This document shows, in pieces, positions 8,959 to 18,087 of a stretch of 64,000 nt of DNA. The notes under the pieces are model-generated. The model made no database searches. It was not told the DNA's origin and saw only the letters and a program-made list of their open reading frames with translations. The stretch comes from Dehalogenimonas sp. 4OHTPN (GTDB taxonomy: Bacteria; Chloroflexota; Dehalococcoidia; Dehalococcoidales; Dehalococcoidaceae), in the NCBI RefSeq assembly GCF_040448695.1, contig NZ_CP159307.1, positions 1,550,001-1,614,000 of the forward strand, read 5' to 3'. Each line of letters opens with the position of its first letter. The stretch's first letter is position 1. Position numbers and translations under genes: made by a program.

Positions 8959-9006
8959 AATCCGAGAGTTAAATCACCCGAGACAGTGTTTTAGGACCCT
9001 CTGTAC

Positions 9007-9846
9007 TTATTGCTCGTCAACTTTGTCGTCGCGCTTGTAGCTGCCCAGAACCCTTATCCGGTCGGCAACCTTTTCCAATTCCTTGAGTGCCCGCTGCGTC
9101 GCCGGGGCGTTTAACCCTTTCTCAAAATCCAGATAGAAGTTATAGTCCCAGGCGCGGCTGGTCACGATAGGACGGCTCTCGATCTTGGACAGGTTAATGT
9201 TCTCGTCGTTGAAACACTTTAGGACATGGAAGAGGGCGCCCGGAATATTTTTGGCATGAACCACCAGCGAAGTTTTATCGGCATCCAGGTCGTAAGGCGT
9301 GTCAGGCCTGGCGATAATCAAAAAACGCGTATAGTTCTTTTTTTCGGTTTCGATATCGCGGGCAAGTATCTTCATGCCATAGATCTCAGAAGCCAGCGTC
9401 GAGCCAATGGCCGCCGCGGTATGCAGGTCCTGACCTTTGATAAGGCGTACAGCAGCGGCGGTATCTTCAGCTTCGATCCGGCGCATCTTGGGATGTTTGT
9501 CCAGAAATTCCTCCGCCTGACTCATAGCCAGCGGGTGGGTGTAAACCTCAGTAATGTTCTCCATCTTTGTTCCCGGAAGGGCGATCAGATTGAGCACCAA
9601 GCGCATATATTCTTCGCCGACAATACGCGTATCGTATTTAAAAAGAAAATCGTAGTTTTCCAGAAACGAGCCGTAGAGCGAGTTCTCAATGGCTACAACT
9701 CCGTAGTCAGTCAGACCTTTATGGACGTCTTCGAAAACCTGTTTGAAAGTTTCGCTCTCGATTATCTCGGAGTCTCCAGGAAATTTCTTACGGGCAACGA
9801 TATCGTGAAATGACCCCCGGGCGCCCTGAATCGAGATTTTAATCAT
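9007..9846 (-). CDS. pheA: Prephenate dehydratase
   Basis: Converts prephenate to phenylpyruvate in phenylalanine synthesis. The 279 residues contain a PDT domain (1-180: GARGSFHDIVA, ENSLYGSF, THPLAMSQAEEFL, NYTRFLI) and a C-terminal ACT domain (~195-270; GALFHVLKCFNDENINLSKIESRP) that binds phenylalanine for feedback control. There is no chorismate mutase domain. AGGAG eight bases upstream sets the ATG at 9846. Confidence 0.95.
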   Translation of the reverse strand: MIKISIQGARGSFHDIVARKKFPGDSEIIESETFKQVFEDVHKGLTDYGVVAIENSLYGSFLENYDFLFKYDTRIVGEEYMRLVLNLIALPGTKMENITEVYTHPLAMSQAEEFLDKHPKMRRIEAEDTAAAVRLIKGQDLHTAAAIGSTLASEIYGMKILARDIETEKKNYTRFLIIARPDTPYDLDADKTSLVVHAKNIPGALFHVLKCFNDENINLSKIESRPIVTSRAWDYNFYLDFEKGLNAPATQRALKELEKVADRIRVLGSYKRDDKVDEQ

Positions 9847-9886
9847 TTCAGACTCCTAGAAGATTAGATCTGATCAATTTAAACTA

Positions 9887-9915
9887 ATGATAACCATAAT
9901 CCCGGGCAATGGCAA
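9887..9915 (-). promoter_or_regulatory. Promoter of pheA
   Basis: Minus strand: -35 TTGCCA (9910-9915), 17-bp spacer, -10 TATCAT (9887-9892), about 40 bp before the ATG. Confidence 0.55.
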
Positions 9916-9942
9916 TAGATTTATTGTGGACCGGCACCTGCC

Positions 9943-10551
9943 TTAATGAATCCCCCGCAGATGCCTGACCACCTTGTCGGCCAGCACCAGCACGGCAAAC
10001 GCGCATTCCACCACAGGATGCAGCATTTTCTGGCCGCGCTCATTTATCGCCAGCGGCCAGGTACGGCAAGTTTCCGGGCGGATGTTGTAAATGGTACACC
10101 GGCCGTTTTTAGGGTTCCACCATTGGCAGGGACGGGCATCCTTGATCGTCCACTCATTCCCTCCATGGGAAAATAAGTCTTCTGTCCTCCGCCGCAGTAC
10201 CCGACTGATGCGTTCGGCATCTTTCTGGTTGACCACGATCTTGCTGGTCCGGGAGCAGCACCAGCCACAGCCGGCGCAATATTCACCCAGCTTCTTCAAT
10301 AGGCCGCGGGATTCTTCACCGATGACATCAACTGCTGCCACCAGTTCCTTCAGCTGGTCATCGGGCATCGGGAATGCCGAAGGATAGTTCGCCCGCAGCA
10401 CCTCAGCCACCCGGGTGATAAAACGATCGTATTTTATACCCACCTTTTGCCGTTTATCAGCCACCATGGCCTGGACTGCGGCTAAATCCTGTTCCAGTCT
10501 GTCATCTGAAGCTGATTGGGGCACACCGAAACCTCCCGAGCACTTCGACAT
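9943..10551 (-). CDS. YkgJ-type zinc/iron-chelating cysteine-cluster protein
   Basis: A 202-residue protein of the YkgJ family. It shows the family cysteines: CAGCGWCC (residues ~93-100), then CQWW...GRCTIYNIRPETCRTWPL. The N-terminal ~80 residues look helical and may be a lineage-specific extension. The cysteines probably bind metal; substrate and role are not known. It is divergent from proA. Confidence 0.8.
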   Translation of the reverse strand: MSKCSGGFGVPQSASDDRLEQDLAAVQAMVADKRQKVGIKYDRFITRVAEVLRANYPSAFPMPDDQLKELVAAVDVIGEESRGLLKKLGEYCAGCGWCCSRTSKIVVNQKDAERISRVLRRRTEDLFSHGGNEWTIKDARPCQWWNPKNGRCTIYNIRPETCRTWPLAINERGQKMLHPVVECAFAVLVLADKVVRHLRGIH

Positions 10552-10644
10552 TATCTATCTTACAGGTACTCTATAACCACCGCCAGCCTTATCTATAGGA
10601 GTCCAGGTTTGAATACCTATCTTACCGGGACGGGCGCCGCGACC

Positions 10645-10673
10645 TTGCCCCTCCGCCGGTCTTCATCTATACT
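10645..10673 (+). promoter_or_regulatory. Promoter of proA
   Basis: -35 TTGCCC (10645-10650), 17-bp spacer, -10 TATACT (10668-10673), 29 bp before the proA ATG. Confidence 0.6.
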
Positions 10674-10701
10674 GGCCTTGATTTCTTTTACAGGTGAACC
10701 T

Positions 10702-11973
10702 ATGGACGCTCTCAACGAACTGAAGATGAAGTGCCACCACGCCAAACAGGCCAGTCGTAAATTATCCTACGCCGCCACGCCGGTAAAAAACGCAGCGCTT
10801 GAGGCCATGGCCGCCAGCCTAATTCTCCAAAAGGACCGGATACTAGAGGCCAACGCCATTGACCAGATCGAGGCCAAGAACGCCGGCATGAACCCTGCCC
10901 TGCTTGACCGCCTCATCCTGACCGAACATCGTCTTGAGGTCATAGCCGCCGACGTCCGATGCGTCGCCGCTCTCCCCGATCCGGTGGGTGAGTTTTTCGA
11001 CATGCGCACTCTGCCCAACGGACTGGTCATCGGCAAAAAGCGGGTGCCTCTCGGTGTCATTGCCGCAATCTACGAGTCCAGGCCCAACGTCACGGTGGAC
11101 ATCACCGCACTGTGCCTCAAATCCGGCAATGCCGTGGTCCTGCGCGGCGGTAAGGAGACGCTAAATTCCAATAAGGCGCTGGTCGAGGTCATCATCGCCG
11201 CCATAGAATCCTCAGGTATCGACAGTAACGCCGTCCAGTTTTTCGACACGACGGACCGAGCCCTGGTGCCGAATCTCCTGAAGATGAGCGACCAGATCGA
11301 CTTGGTTATCCCTCGCGGCGGTACCGGCCTGATCAATTTCGTTAAAGAAAACTCTACCATTCCAGTAGTCGCCGGCGGAGCCGGCGTCTGCCACACCTAC
11401 GTTGACGCTTCAGCCAAGATCGAGGAAGCCGTGGCTATTGTCTACAACGCCAAGATTCAAAAGCCTTCGGCTTGTAACGCCCTGGATACCATTCTAGTCC
11501 ACAAGGATATTGCCGAACACTTCCTGCCCAAAGCCGCCACCGAGTTAAACAGAATGAACGTGGAGTTACATTGCGACCCGCGCTCATCGGAGATCCTTTC
11601 AAAAAGTCCCGGGTTGAAGCTGGTGCCGGCCATCGAGGATGACTGGGGTCAGGAGTACCTGTCCCTGACCGCCGCGGTCAAGGTAGTCAACTCGCTTGAC
11701 GAAGCTGTTGACCATATTGCCGCCTACGGCGATGGTCATTCAGAGGCCATCATCACCGAGGATTACTCCGCCGCTTCGCGCTTCATGAACGAGGTGGACG
11801 CCGCGGCGGTCTATGTCAACGCCTCCACTCGCTTTACTGACGGCGCACAGTTTGGCCTGGGGGCGGAGGTCGGCATCTCCACGCAGAAGATGCACGCCCG
11901 CGGCCCGTTGGGTCTCAAAGAAATCACCTCCTACAAATGGCTGGTCTACGGTTCGGGCCACATCCGGCCTTAA
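10702..11973 (+). CDS. proA: Gamma-glutamyl phosphate reductase (glutamate-5-semialdehyde dehydrogenase)
   Basis: Second step of proline synthesis: NADPH-dependent reduction of glutamyl phosphate. I chose ATG 10702 (423 residues, the normal size) because AGGTGA and a promoter lie directly ahead; the frame is open 62 codons further upstream without homologous character. Motifs include ESRPNVTVDI, CLKSGNAVVLRGG, IPRGGTGLI and the catalytic Cys in QKPSACNALDT. It is followed by rph after 43 bp. Confidence 0.96.
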   Translation: MDALNELKMKCHHAKQASRKLSYAATPVKNAALEAMAASLILQKDRILEANAIDQIEAKNAGMNPALLDRLILTEHRLEVIAADVRCVAALPDPVGEFFDMRTLPNGLVIGKKRVPLGVIAAIYESRPNVTVDITALCLKSGNAVVLRGGKETLNSNKALVEVIIAAIESSGIDSNAVQFFDTTDRALVPNLLKMSDQIDLVIPRGGTGLINFVKENSTIPVVAGGAGVCHTYVDASAKIEEAVAIVYNAKIQKPSACNALDTILVHKDIAEHFLPKAATELNRMNVELHCDPRSSEILSKSPGLKLVPAIEDDWGQEYLSLTAAVKVVNSLDEAVDHIAAYGDGHSEAIITEDYSAASRFMNEVDAAAVYVNASTRFTDGAQFGLGAEVGISTQKMHARGPLGLKEITSYKWLVYGSGHIRP

Positions 11974-12016
11974 GACTGCGTCTTTGTCGATCACAACGAA
12001 CTTGAAAAGGTTACAC

Positions 12017-12739
12017 ATGCCAAGAATAGATGGCCGCGGTCCTGATCAACTGCGCTCAATAAAGATCACTCCCGGCTTTCAGCCATATGCCGAAGGTTCG
12101 GTATTGATTGAGCAAGGGAATACCAGAGTCGTGGTATCCGTTTCAATGGAAGAACGAGTACCGCAGTTTCTTAAGAACACCGGCACCGGCTGGGTGACCG
12201 CGGAATACGCCATGCTGCCTCGGGCGACTTCAACACGCACCCAGCGTGAATCAGTCCAGGGCAAATTGTCCGGCCGCGGCCAGGAAATACAGCGGCTGGT
12301 CGGTCGTTCTCTAAGGGCAGTTACCGATCTATCTGCTCTCGGCGAGCGAAGCTTCGTCGTTGACTGCGATGTCCTCCATGCAGACGCCGGTACCCGAACG
12401 GCTGCAATTACCGGTGGTTATATCGCGCTTTTCATCGCTTTTGAAAAGCTGCGACGCCTTGGTGTCATCAAACAGATGCCGCTGAAAACTCAAGTGGCGG
12501 CAGTCAGTGTTGCGGTCAATCGGGGCAATATATTGCTTGACCCCTGTTTCGAGGAGGATTGTTCAGCCGAATCTGATTTCAATCTGGTGATGAACGGCAG
12601 TGGTGAGTTTATCGAAATTCAGGGCACGGCGGAAAAAAAGGCCTATTCAAAAGCGGTGCTGGATGGTGTATTGGATTTGGCAGAAGCAGGGATTAAGAGA
12701 TTGTTCGAGATACAATTAGAGGCGGTTAAGAGCCTTTAA
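12017..12739 (+). CDS. rph: Ribonuclease PH
   Basis: Phosphorolytic 3'-5' exoribonuclease that trims tRNA 3' ends. The 240 residues begin at ATG 12017 (MPRIDGRGPDQLR) and show GWVTAEYAMLPRAT, the Arg-rich GRGQEIQRLVGRSLRAV, DCDVLHADAGTRTAAITGG and NLVMNGSGEFIEIQGTAE. The extra upstream open frame belongs to the overlap with proA. Its end overlaps the convergent cinA-like gene by 14 bp. Confidence 0.96.
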   Translation: MPRIDGRGPDQLRSIKITPGFQPYAEGSVLIEQGNTRVVVSVSMEERVPQFLKNTGTGWVTAEYAMLPRATSTRTQRESVQGKLSGRGQEIQRLVGRSLRAVTDLSALGERSFVVDCDVLHADAGTRTAAITGGYIALFIAFEKLRRLGVIKQMPLKTQVAAVSVAVNRGNILLDPCFEEDCSAESDFNLVMNGSGEFIEIQGTAEKKAYSKAVLDGVLDLAEAGIKRLFEIQLEAVKSL

Positions 12740-13211
12740 AATTCCCCAAATATTCCGCGGCCCACTTCAACGCTGCCGCCGCTGCCGATTCCCGGTTCTT
12801 ATCGCGGTCGCCCTTGAAGATGAATTTCCGGCTCCATGTCCCTTCGGGAGTAGCCAACCCGATATAGAATAAGCCGAGCGGCTTGGCTGAGGTTTCTCCT
12901 CCCGGCCCGGCGATGCCGGTATCCGAAAGACAAATATCAACACCGAGCGTCCGGCGCCCACCGGCAGCCATTTCTTCAGCCACCTGGGCGCTGACAGCAC
13001 CGTAATTCATCAGGGTTTCGTATTTTACGCTGGCTAAACGCAGTTTGATCTCATTATGATATGTAATCAGCCCACCCCTGAAAAATTCGGAGGCTCCGGG
13101 TACCGAGGTCAATCTGACAGCTATAAGCCCGCCAGTGGCGGATTCCACCGTACCTATCGAAAGGCCTCTACGGAGGAGCGACTCGGCGATCTTCTGTTCT
13201 TCTACGGCCAA
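12726..13211 (-). CDS. CinA C-terminal domain protein (nicotinamide-nucleotide amidase, PncC-like)
   Basis: The stand-alone CinA C-terminal domain deamidates NMN to NaMN in the pyridine-nucleotide salvage cycle. The 161 residues show ESATGGLIAVRLTSVPGASEFFRGGLITY, NYGAVSAQVAEEMA and the DTGIAGPGG signature. No N-terminal MoaB-like part is present, so this is the PncC form and not full CinA. It ends convergently into rph. Confidence 0.9.
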   Translation of the reverse strand: MAVEEQKIAESLLRRGLSIGTVESATGGLIAVRLTSVPGASEFFRGGLITYHNEIKLRLASVKYETLMNYGAVSAQVAEEMAAGGRRTLGVDICLSDTGIAGPGGETSAKPLGLFYIGLATPEGTWSRKFIFKGDRDKNRESAAAAALKWAAEYLGNFKGS

Positions 13212-13248
13212 TCTTCACCGGTTCCTGATGGGATTTTTAAACCTGTGT

Positions 13249-13254
13249 TATAAT
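13249..13254 (+). promoter_or_regulatory. Extended -10 box of the membrane protein gene at 13284
   Basis: TGtTATAAT with the hexamer at 13249-13254, about 30 bp ahead of the GTG start at 13284; no good -35. Confidence 0.45.
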
Positions 13255-13283
13255 CTCCGGCGGTAAGAATTATTATCAGACTC

Positions 13284-14711
13284 GTGATCACTTTTTCAAC
13301 TCCAAGACTCAGCCTATTCTTCATCAGCGTTTTATGCAAACTCGGATTCACTGCGGCGACCGGTAGTCCTTATATAGTGACTCAGGGCAAAGCTGTCCTG
13401 GGAATTATATTATGGCTCATGTGGTTTATCACTCTGTGGCTTGTGACCTTGCCGCAGACTGACGTCTTCGCATCGGGTTGGGCTTGGCGCCTACAAAAAA
13501 TATCTAAATTTGCCATACTGTGCCTACTGAGCCTAGGCCTGGCTACGGGCGTACTGTTCGCCGGGCTGAAAACTAGCCTTATCGAACCCGCATCTTTCAG
13601 TCCGCCGATTGACGGTATGCTTGCCTATCTCAAGTCACAACCCCGCTATTCTGACGGTGCGGCCCTCGTTCAACAGGCTACGGTTAACTTTATCGAAGGC
13701 CAAAATCCATATATTTCGGCTAATGTCATCACCGCAATGGAGGACTATGACAGTCACCAGGAAAATTTCGGACCTTACATCAATCTTACGCCGCTGCAGG
13801 AAGGCAGATTCGCCGATGTCTTCCCGTACCCAGCCAAAGAACAACTTAATTCTGTGTGGCAACAAGCCAGGCTGAACCCGGAACAGGTACCTGTCGAACT
13901 GGAATCTCGTCTTTCGTACCCCGCGGGTTCCTTTTTAATCCAGGTGCCTTTTGTCTCTGCCGGGGTAGTCAATATGCAGTACGTTGTCGCTTTCTTCTTG
14001 TTAATTGGTATTGTTACCGGGTTGTGCCTGTTGCCGCGCCGTTTTTGGATGGTTTTTATCTTAGCAGCAGCAGTTAGCCTGGAATTGTGGGTCGGTGGCC
14101 TTATCGGTTTGGAAAAACGGCTGCTGCTCTTCCCTTTCATTCTTGCCGGCTGGCTGTTGATTCCCAGGAAACCTTTAGTCAGCGCGCTGTTATTGGGAGC
14201 GGCTGCGGCTACTTACCAGACAGTCTGGTTCCTATTGCCATTCGCGAGCGTATACGTGTTTCACTGTTGGGGCTTGAGCCGCGCACTCGGGTATTCCTTG
14301 GTTGCCGCCAGTATATTCATAGCCATTAATCTGCCTTTTCTTGTCGATGATCCCGCGCTCTGGTTGGCTTCAGTCACAGCACCTATATTCGATCGGGTTT
14401 ATCCCCTTGGCGTCGGACTAGTAAGCCTGGTACAGACCGGGATGATTAATATTGACTCTCCGCTGCTGTTTACAGCATTAGAGATTACAGTTCTTTTTGG
14501 GGGATTGGGTTGGTATTCCCTTAAAGGAGGCCGTCATCCTCAAGCCGGCCTGCTGCTTTCAGTCATGCCAATATTTTTTGCTTGGCGGAGTTTCAACACC
14601 TATTTTTTCTTGATAGACCTGGTTGTAATCGCCGCCCTGCTCATTGAATACCAGGGCAGGGCCGTAACTGCCGAACCATTCCATACTCCTACCACTATGG
14701 TGCGTTCGTGA
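13284..14711 (+). CDS. Polytopic membrane protein, possible GT-C type glycosyltransferase
   Basis: A 475-residue protein with an estimated 10-12 membrane segments. After the second helix comes a long extracytoplasmic loop (residues ~95-215) with GQNPYI and SYPAGSFLIQVP, the kind of NPY plus proline pattern seen in membrane mannosyl/arabinosyl transferases of the GT-C fold. No exact family was recognised, so the enzyme assignment is an inference from topology. GTG start at 13284. The stop overlaps the start of the DUF167 gene by 4 bp. Confidence 0.6.
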   Translation: MITFSTPRLSLFFISVLCKLGFTAATGSPYIVTQGKAVLGIILWLMWFITLWLVTLPQTDVFASGWAWRLQKISKFAILCLLSLGLATGVLFAGLKTSLIEPASFSPPIDGMLAYLKSQPRYSDGAALVQQATVNFIEGQNPYISANVITAMEDYDSHQENFGPYINLTPLQEGRFADVFPYPAKEQLNSVWQQARLNPEQVPVELESRLSYPAGSFLIQVPFVSAGVVNMQYVVAFFLLIGIVTGLCLLPRRFWMVFILAAAVSLELWVGGLIGLEKRLLLFPFILAGWLLIPRKPLVSALLLGAAAATYQTVWFLLPFASVYVFHCWGLSRALGYSLVAASIFIAINLPFLVDDPALWLASVTAPIFDRVYPLGVGLVSLVQTGMINIDSPLLFTALEITVLFGGLGWYSLKGGRHPQAGLLLSVMPIFFAWRSFNTYFFLIDLVVIAALLIEYQGRAVTAEPFHTPTTMVRS

Positions 14712-14974
14712 GTCAAGCATACGTTGATTTCCGGGTCCAGCCAGGCGCTAAACAGACCGAGGTCGTCGGTTTTTATGCCGATTCCATAAAAATAAAGGTG
14801 GCAGCGGTTCCGCAGAAAGGCAACGCAAATGCGGCGCTTATCGAATACCTTTCCAGTGAATTAGGCTTGCCGAAAGACGCCATTCAGATAATCCGAGGGC
14901 ATTTCGGCCGGAATAAGTCTGTTTCTTTTGAAGGCCTGACACCGGAGGAAGTGAAACGCCGCCTAATCTCGTGA
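14708..14974 (+). CDS. DUF167 (YggU) family protein
   Basis: An 88-residue YggU-type protein with unknown biochemical role. Family marks are FRVQPGAKQTEVVGF, KIKVAAVPQKGNANAALIEYL and GHFGRNKSVSFEGLTPEEVKRRL. It starts at GTG 14708, overlapping the membrane protein stop by 4 bp (GTGA), so the two are probably translated together. Confidence 0.88.
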   Translation: MSQAYVDFRVQPGAKQTEVVGFYADSIKIKVAAVPQKGNANAALIEYLSSELGLPKDAIQIIRGHFGRNKSVSFEGLTPEEVKRRLIS

Positions 14975-14977
14975 CAA

Positions 14978-16501
14978 CTAGGATTCATCCGGCCGGGGGC
15001 ATCGGTTTTCTTTCAGTGGCAGCGCGACGGTGAAAACCGCGCCATCCCCAAGTTCGCTTGACACGGTCAACTGCCCGCCATGTTCCGCAACTATACCGTG
15101 GCAAATCGACAGGCCGAGTCCGGTGCCGCCACTGTCGCCGCGAGTGGTAAAAAATGGATCAAATAATTTGTCCAAATACTCCGGTTTGATGCCCGGCCCG
15201 TTGTCTGCCACGGTCACCACGATGAACTCATCAAGAACGCCGGTAGTAATGGTCAACCTGTCGCCTCTGCCGGCCGTCGCGATTGCCTGTTCGGCGTTGA
15301 CAATCAGATTGACCAGCACCTGCTCTAACTGATACTGGTCTGCCATGATACATGGCAATTCCGCCAGATGAGTCACAACCTGAATGCCCCTTTGGCGCAA
15401 CTCATACTCACGTAAAGCCAATGACTCCTTGACGATGCTGTTAACATCCACGGGTTCTTTGCTTGGCTGGCGCTGACGGGCAAAGGTAAGCAGGTTCTGG
15501 ACTACCCTGGCAGCTCGAAGCGCTTCGGAATGGATCCTCTTTAAATCAGCGGCTATTTTTTCATCAGTTGCCTTACGGAGTAGCCTCTCCGAAAAGCCGA
15601 TAATTCCAGTCAAGGGGTTGTTAATCTCGTGGGCGACGCCAGCTGCCAATTCACCGACAGAGGCCAGCCGTCCCGATACATTTAACTCGGTTTGAAGCTG
15701 CTGTTCTCGCTTTTCAGCCTGCCGCGTAGCCGTCACATCCCTGGCGAAAGCCCAGTAATAATGCTTATCGTTCAACTGTATATAGGTAATCAGGATTTCC
15801 ACCGGCAGTACGTGCCCGTCTTGACGCCGGTACTCCGACTGCCAAACCATTGAACCAGCCTGCCTGAGTTCCCTAAATAGTTTAAGCCAGTCACGCTTGG
15901 TGTGGCCGGCATCTATTTCATAAATAGACAGCGACATGATCTGCCCGAGGTTATAACCAAGCAGGCGGCAGGCAGCGGCGTTGGCATACATCAGAGTGCC
16001 GCTTTCGTTGAGCCAGAAAATCGATTCGGGCGCGTTTTCGACTGCAAACCGGGTCAGCCGTCCCATCTCCTGCGCCGTTTTCAAGTGGGTATTATCGATC
16101 AACGAAAGAAGCGAAAGGTCGGTCCCGGGAAACATGGCTACATTGATTTCTATCTCGTGGATGCTGCCGTTATGATCAAGTAAACGGAATTCATAGAGTT
16201 CCGGGGCAGTACCCGGGTGACTGCGGCGCAGCCGGTGATATTCCTGAGCTTTTTTCCGGTCAGACTCGGCGACGAACTCAAACCAGGAGTGCTTTCCTTC
16301 TATCTCGCCGACCGAAAGATCAACCAGTCGGGCAAGCGTCTCATTGGCCATAACAATGATGCCATGCTCATTAAGTACAGCCTTGGCGGTGCCACTGCGT
16401 TCGAACATAGTGCGGAAGGTCGAAGCCGCATCAGCCAGCAGACGCTGCTCGATGGAATCTCTAACGGAAATCTGGTTTTTGCCGTTGTCACGACCGGGCA
16501 T
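14978..16501 (-). CDS. Cytosolic PAS-PAS sensor histidine kinase
   Basis: A 507-residue kinase without membrane segments, so it senses an internal signal. Order: N-terminal helix, PAS 1 (~25-135), PAS 2 (~150-258, WLNESGTLMYANAAACRLLGY), HisKA with phospho-acceptor H291 in GVAHEINNPL, then the ATPase with the N box (NLIVNAEQAI), DNGPGIKP, FDPFFTT and GGTGLGLSI. It is 48 bp downstream of the HTH-receiver gene on the same strand, its likely partner. Confidence 0.92.
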   Translation of the reverse strand: MPGRDNGKNQISVRDSIEQRLLADAASTFRTMFERSGTAKAVLNEHGIIVMANETLARLVDLSVGEIEGKHSWFEFVAESDRKKAQEYHRLRRSHPGTAPELYEFRLLDHNGSIHEIEINVAMFPGTDLSLLSLIDNTHLKTAQEMGRLTRFAVENAPESIFWLNESGTLMYANAAACRLLGYNLGQIMSLSIYEIDAGHTKRDWLKLFRELRQAGSMVWQSEYRRQDGHVLPVEILITYIQLNDKHYYWAFARDVTATRQAEKREQQLQTELNVSGRLASVGELAAGVAHEINNPLTGIIGFSERLLRKATDEKIAADLKRIHSEALRAARVVQNLLTFARQRQPSKEPVDVNSIVKESLALREYELRQRGIQVVTHLAELPCIMADQYQLEQVLVNLIVNAEQAIATAGRGDRLTITTGVLDEFIVVTVADNGPGIKPEYLDKLFDPFFTTRGDSGGTGLGLSICHGIVAEHGGQLTVSSELGDGAVFTVALPLKENRCPRPDES

Positions 16502-16549
16502 CTGATTCGTCCGATAAAATATCGATCATAACTTCAGATCGGCTGCGTA

Positions 16550-17092
16550 TTAGCTTCGGCCGATGCGGATAAAGCTTTTCACCGCGTTAAGAACATCAGC
16601 CTCTCCGAAAGGCTTGTTCATTACGCCAAACGGACCCTGCGACAGCGCCTGAGCCATTGATTCGGAATCAGGGAATCCGGTGATGATGGTCACCGGCAAA
16701 TCCGGATCTAACGCGCGGATCTTACGCAGGACGTCAGCGCCGCTCATACCCGGCATCTTGAGATCAAGGAAGACCAGGGCGAAATCCTTGGCTTTAATAT
16801 ATTCCAGCGCCTCAGCGCCTGAACCCGCAGTTATGACCCGGTGACCGGCATCTTCAAGGATATCCCGGAACAGGTCACGTATGGTCTGGTCGTCGTCGAC
16901 AACCAGTATGGTGGCTTTGGCGCCGACCGCAGTCGAGCGCAGCCATTCGTCAATAGCGGCTTTGTCGAACCGCCAGCTGTGGCTAACCTTGAGCGCCGGA
17001 ATCGATCCCTGCTGCAGCAGTCTGTAGACCGTCTTCTGGGTGACCCTAAGATAATCCGCAACTTCGCGCACAGTCAGTAATTCCGGCATCAA
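16550..17092 (-). CDS. Excisionase-type HTH (HTH_17) fused to a response-regulator receiver domain
   Basis: A 180-residue fusion in unusual order: residues 1-52 are a BldC/excisionase-like winged HTH (LTVREVADYLRVTQKTVYRLLQQGSIPALKV), residues 60-178 a receiver domain. The receiver is complete: acidic D66/D67, phospho-acceptor D110 in LVFLDLKMPGMSG, T138 and K160. It is upstream of the PAS kinase, so phosphorylation by that kinase probably controls DNA binding by the small HTH. ATG 17092 or the next codon. Confidence 0.9.
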   Translation of the reverse strand: MMPELLTVREVADYLRVTQKTVYRLLQQGSIPALKVSHSWRFDKAAIDEWLRSTAVGAKATILVVDDDQTIRDLFRDILEDAGHRVITAGSGAEALEYIKAKDFALVFLDLKMPGMSGADVLRKIRALDPDLPVTIITGFPDSESMAQALSQGPFGVMNKPFGEADVLNAVKSFIRIGRS

Positions 17093-17210
17093 GTTATCTC
17101 CTTAATCAAACGCTTTAAACCCGAAAAACGGCATAAGTATATTATTATGGACATTGTTAGTCAAGGATTAGTGAAGTTCTAATACCGGCGGTGAAATTGT
17201 CCAAGACCGG

Positions 17211-17837
17211 TCAAATGACTTCTGGAGCAGCTTCAGCGGCAAGCCTTACTGTTTCAGCGCCGTCGTTCACACCCACGTCTACCAACAGAAGCGGTACCCC
17301 GAGACTCCGGTAATATTCTATCAGAGGCATCGTCTGCTGTTCATATATCGTCAGCTTTCTAGCTATCGAGGAGGCGCTGTCGTCACACCGACCGCCCCGA
17401 TCGCCCCCTGTATCGCTTACAATTCGCCTCATCACCGTTCCGGCGTCACATTCCAGGACAATTACCCCAGCCATTTCAACCAGGCTGTTCAGTGCCGCCG
17501 CCTGACCGGCATGCCGCGGCAAACCGTTCAGGATAATGAGACTGTCCCTATCTATGCTGGAGATGAACTCGTTCAGAATCTTAGCAGCGATCGGGAATTG
17601 TTGGTCCGTTAAAAGCACGCCGTTAGCGAGTGACTCTCGTACTACCTGGAGCTCGGCAGGAGTGAGTTCAGGACCAAGTCCCGGCGCGCAGCTCCGCAGG
17701 CTAGCACCAAAATCAAAATGGCGGCATCGCCTTCCGCGAAACCCGCTTTTCTCCAGTGCCTCGCCAAGCGGCGTCTTTCCGGAGCCAGTCGGACCCAGTA
17801 ACAAAATAGCCTGAGGCAATCGTATTAGATTGTTCAC
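17211..17837 (-). CDS. Adenylate-kinase-like nucleotide kinase (P-loop)
   Basis: 208 residues with an N-terminal Walker A (LLLGPTGSGKTPLG), the HFDFGASLR stretch typical of NMP binding in adenylate kinases, IILNGLPRHAGQA (the GFPR-like motif), and a C-terminal region with RKLTIYEQQTMPLIEYYRSLGV, as in the adenylate kinase family. The LID region is shortened and atypical, so substrate is uncertain. The GTG start at 17837 follows CTAATACG-type context with no strong ribosome site. Confidence 0.7.
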   Translation of the reverse strand: MNNLIRLPQAILLLGPTGSGKTPLGEALEKSGFRGRRCRHFDFGASLRSCAPGLGPELTPAELQVVRESLANGVLLTDQQFPIAAKILNEFISSIDRDSLIILNGLPRHAGQAAALNSLVEMAGVIVLECDAGTVMRRIVSDTGGDRGGRCDDSASSIARKLTIYEQQTMPLIEYYRSLGVPLLLVDVGVNDGAETVRLAAEAAPEVI

Positions 17838-18057
17838 CTAAAACACCCGATACCTTGAATAACGTCCCGATTTCATCACTACTCCCCAGGCTGGTGACAA
17901 TCGCAGATAACGGCGGGAGTCTAAGAATCGCGTTCGGATAATCCCGATAACAAGTTGACAGCGTTGACAGGGTAATGGCATACTCTAGTGCGGTTGAAAG
18001 TTGGTATCCCAGCCCAGGTTTGTCCCGCGGTCCGGATGGCCTAACCGTAAACCAAAG

Positions 18058-18063
18058 TATAAT
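18058..18063 (+). promoter_or_regulatory. -10 box of the zinc-ribbon gene
   Basis: TATAAT at 18058-18063, 24 bp ahead of the ATG at 18088, with GGAG between them. Two TTGACA hexamers nine bases apart lie further upstream (17955 and 17964) but are not spaced to fit this -10. Confidence 0.4.
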
Positions 18064-18087
18064 AAAAAAAGGAGCGAGTGTCATCCC

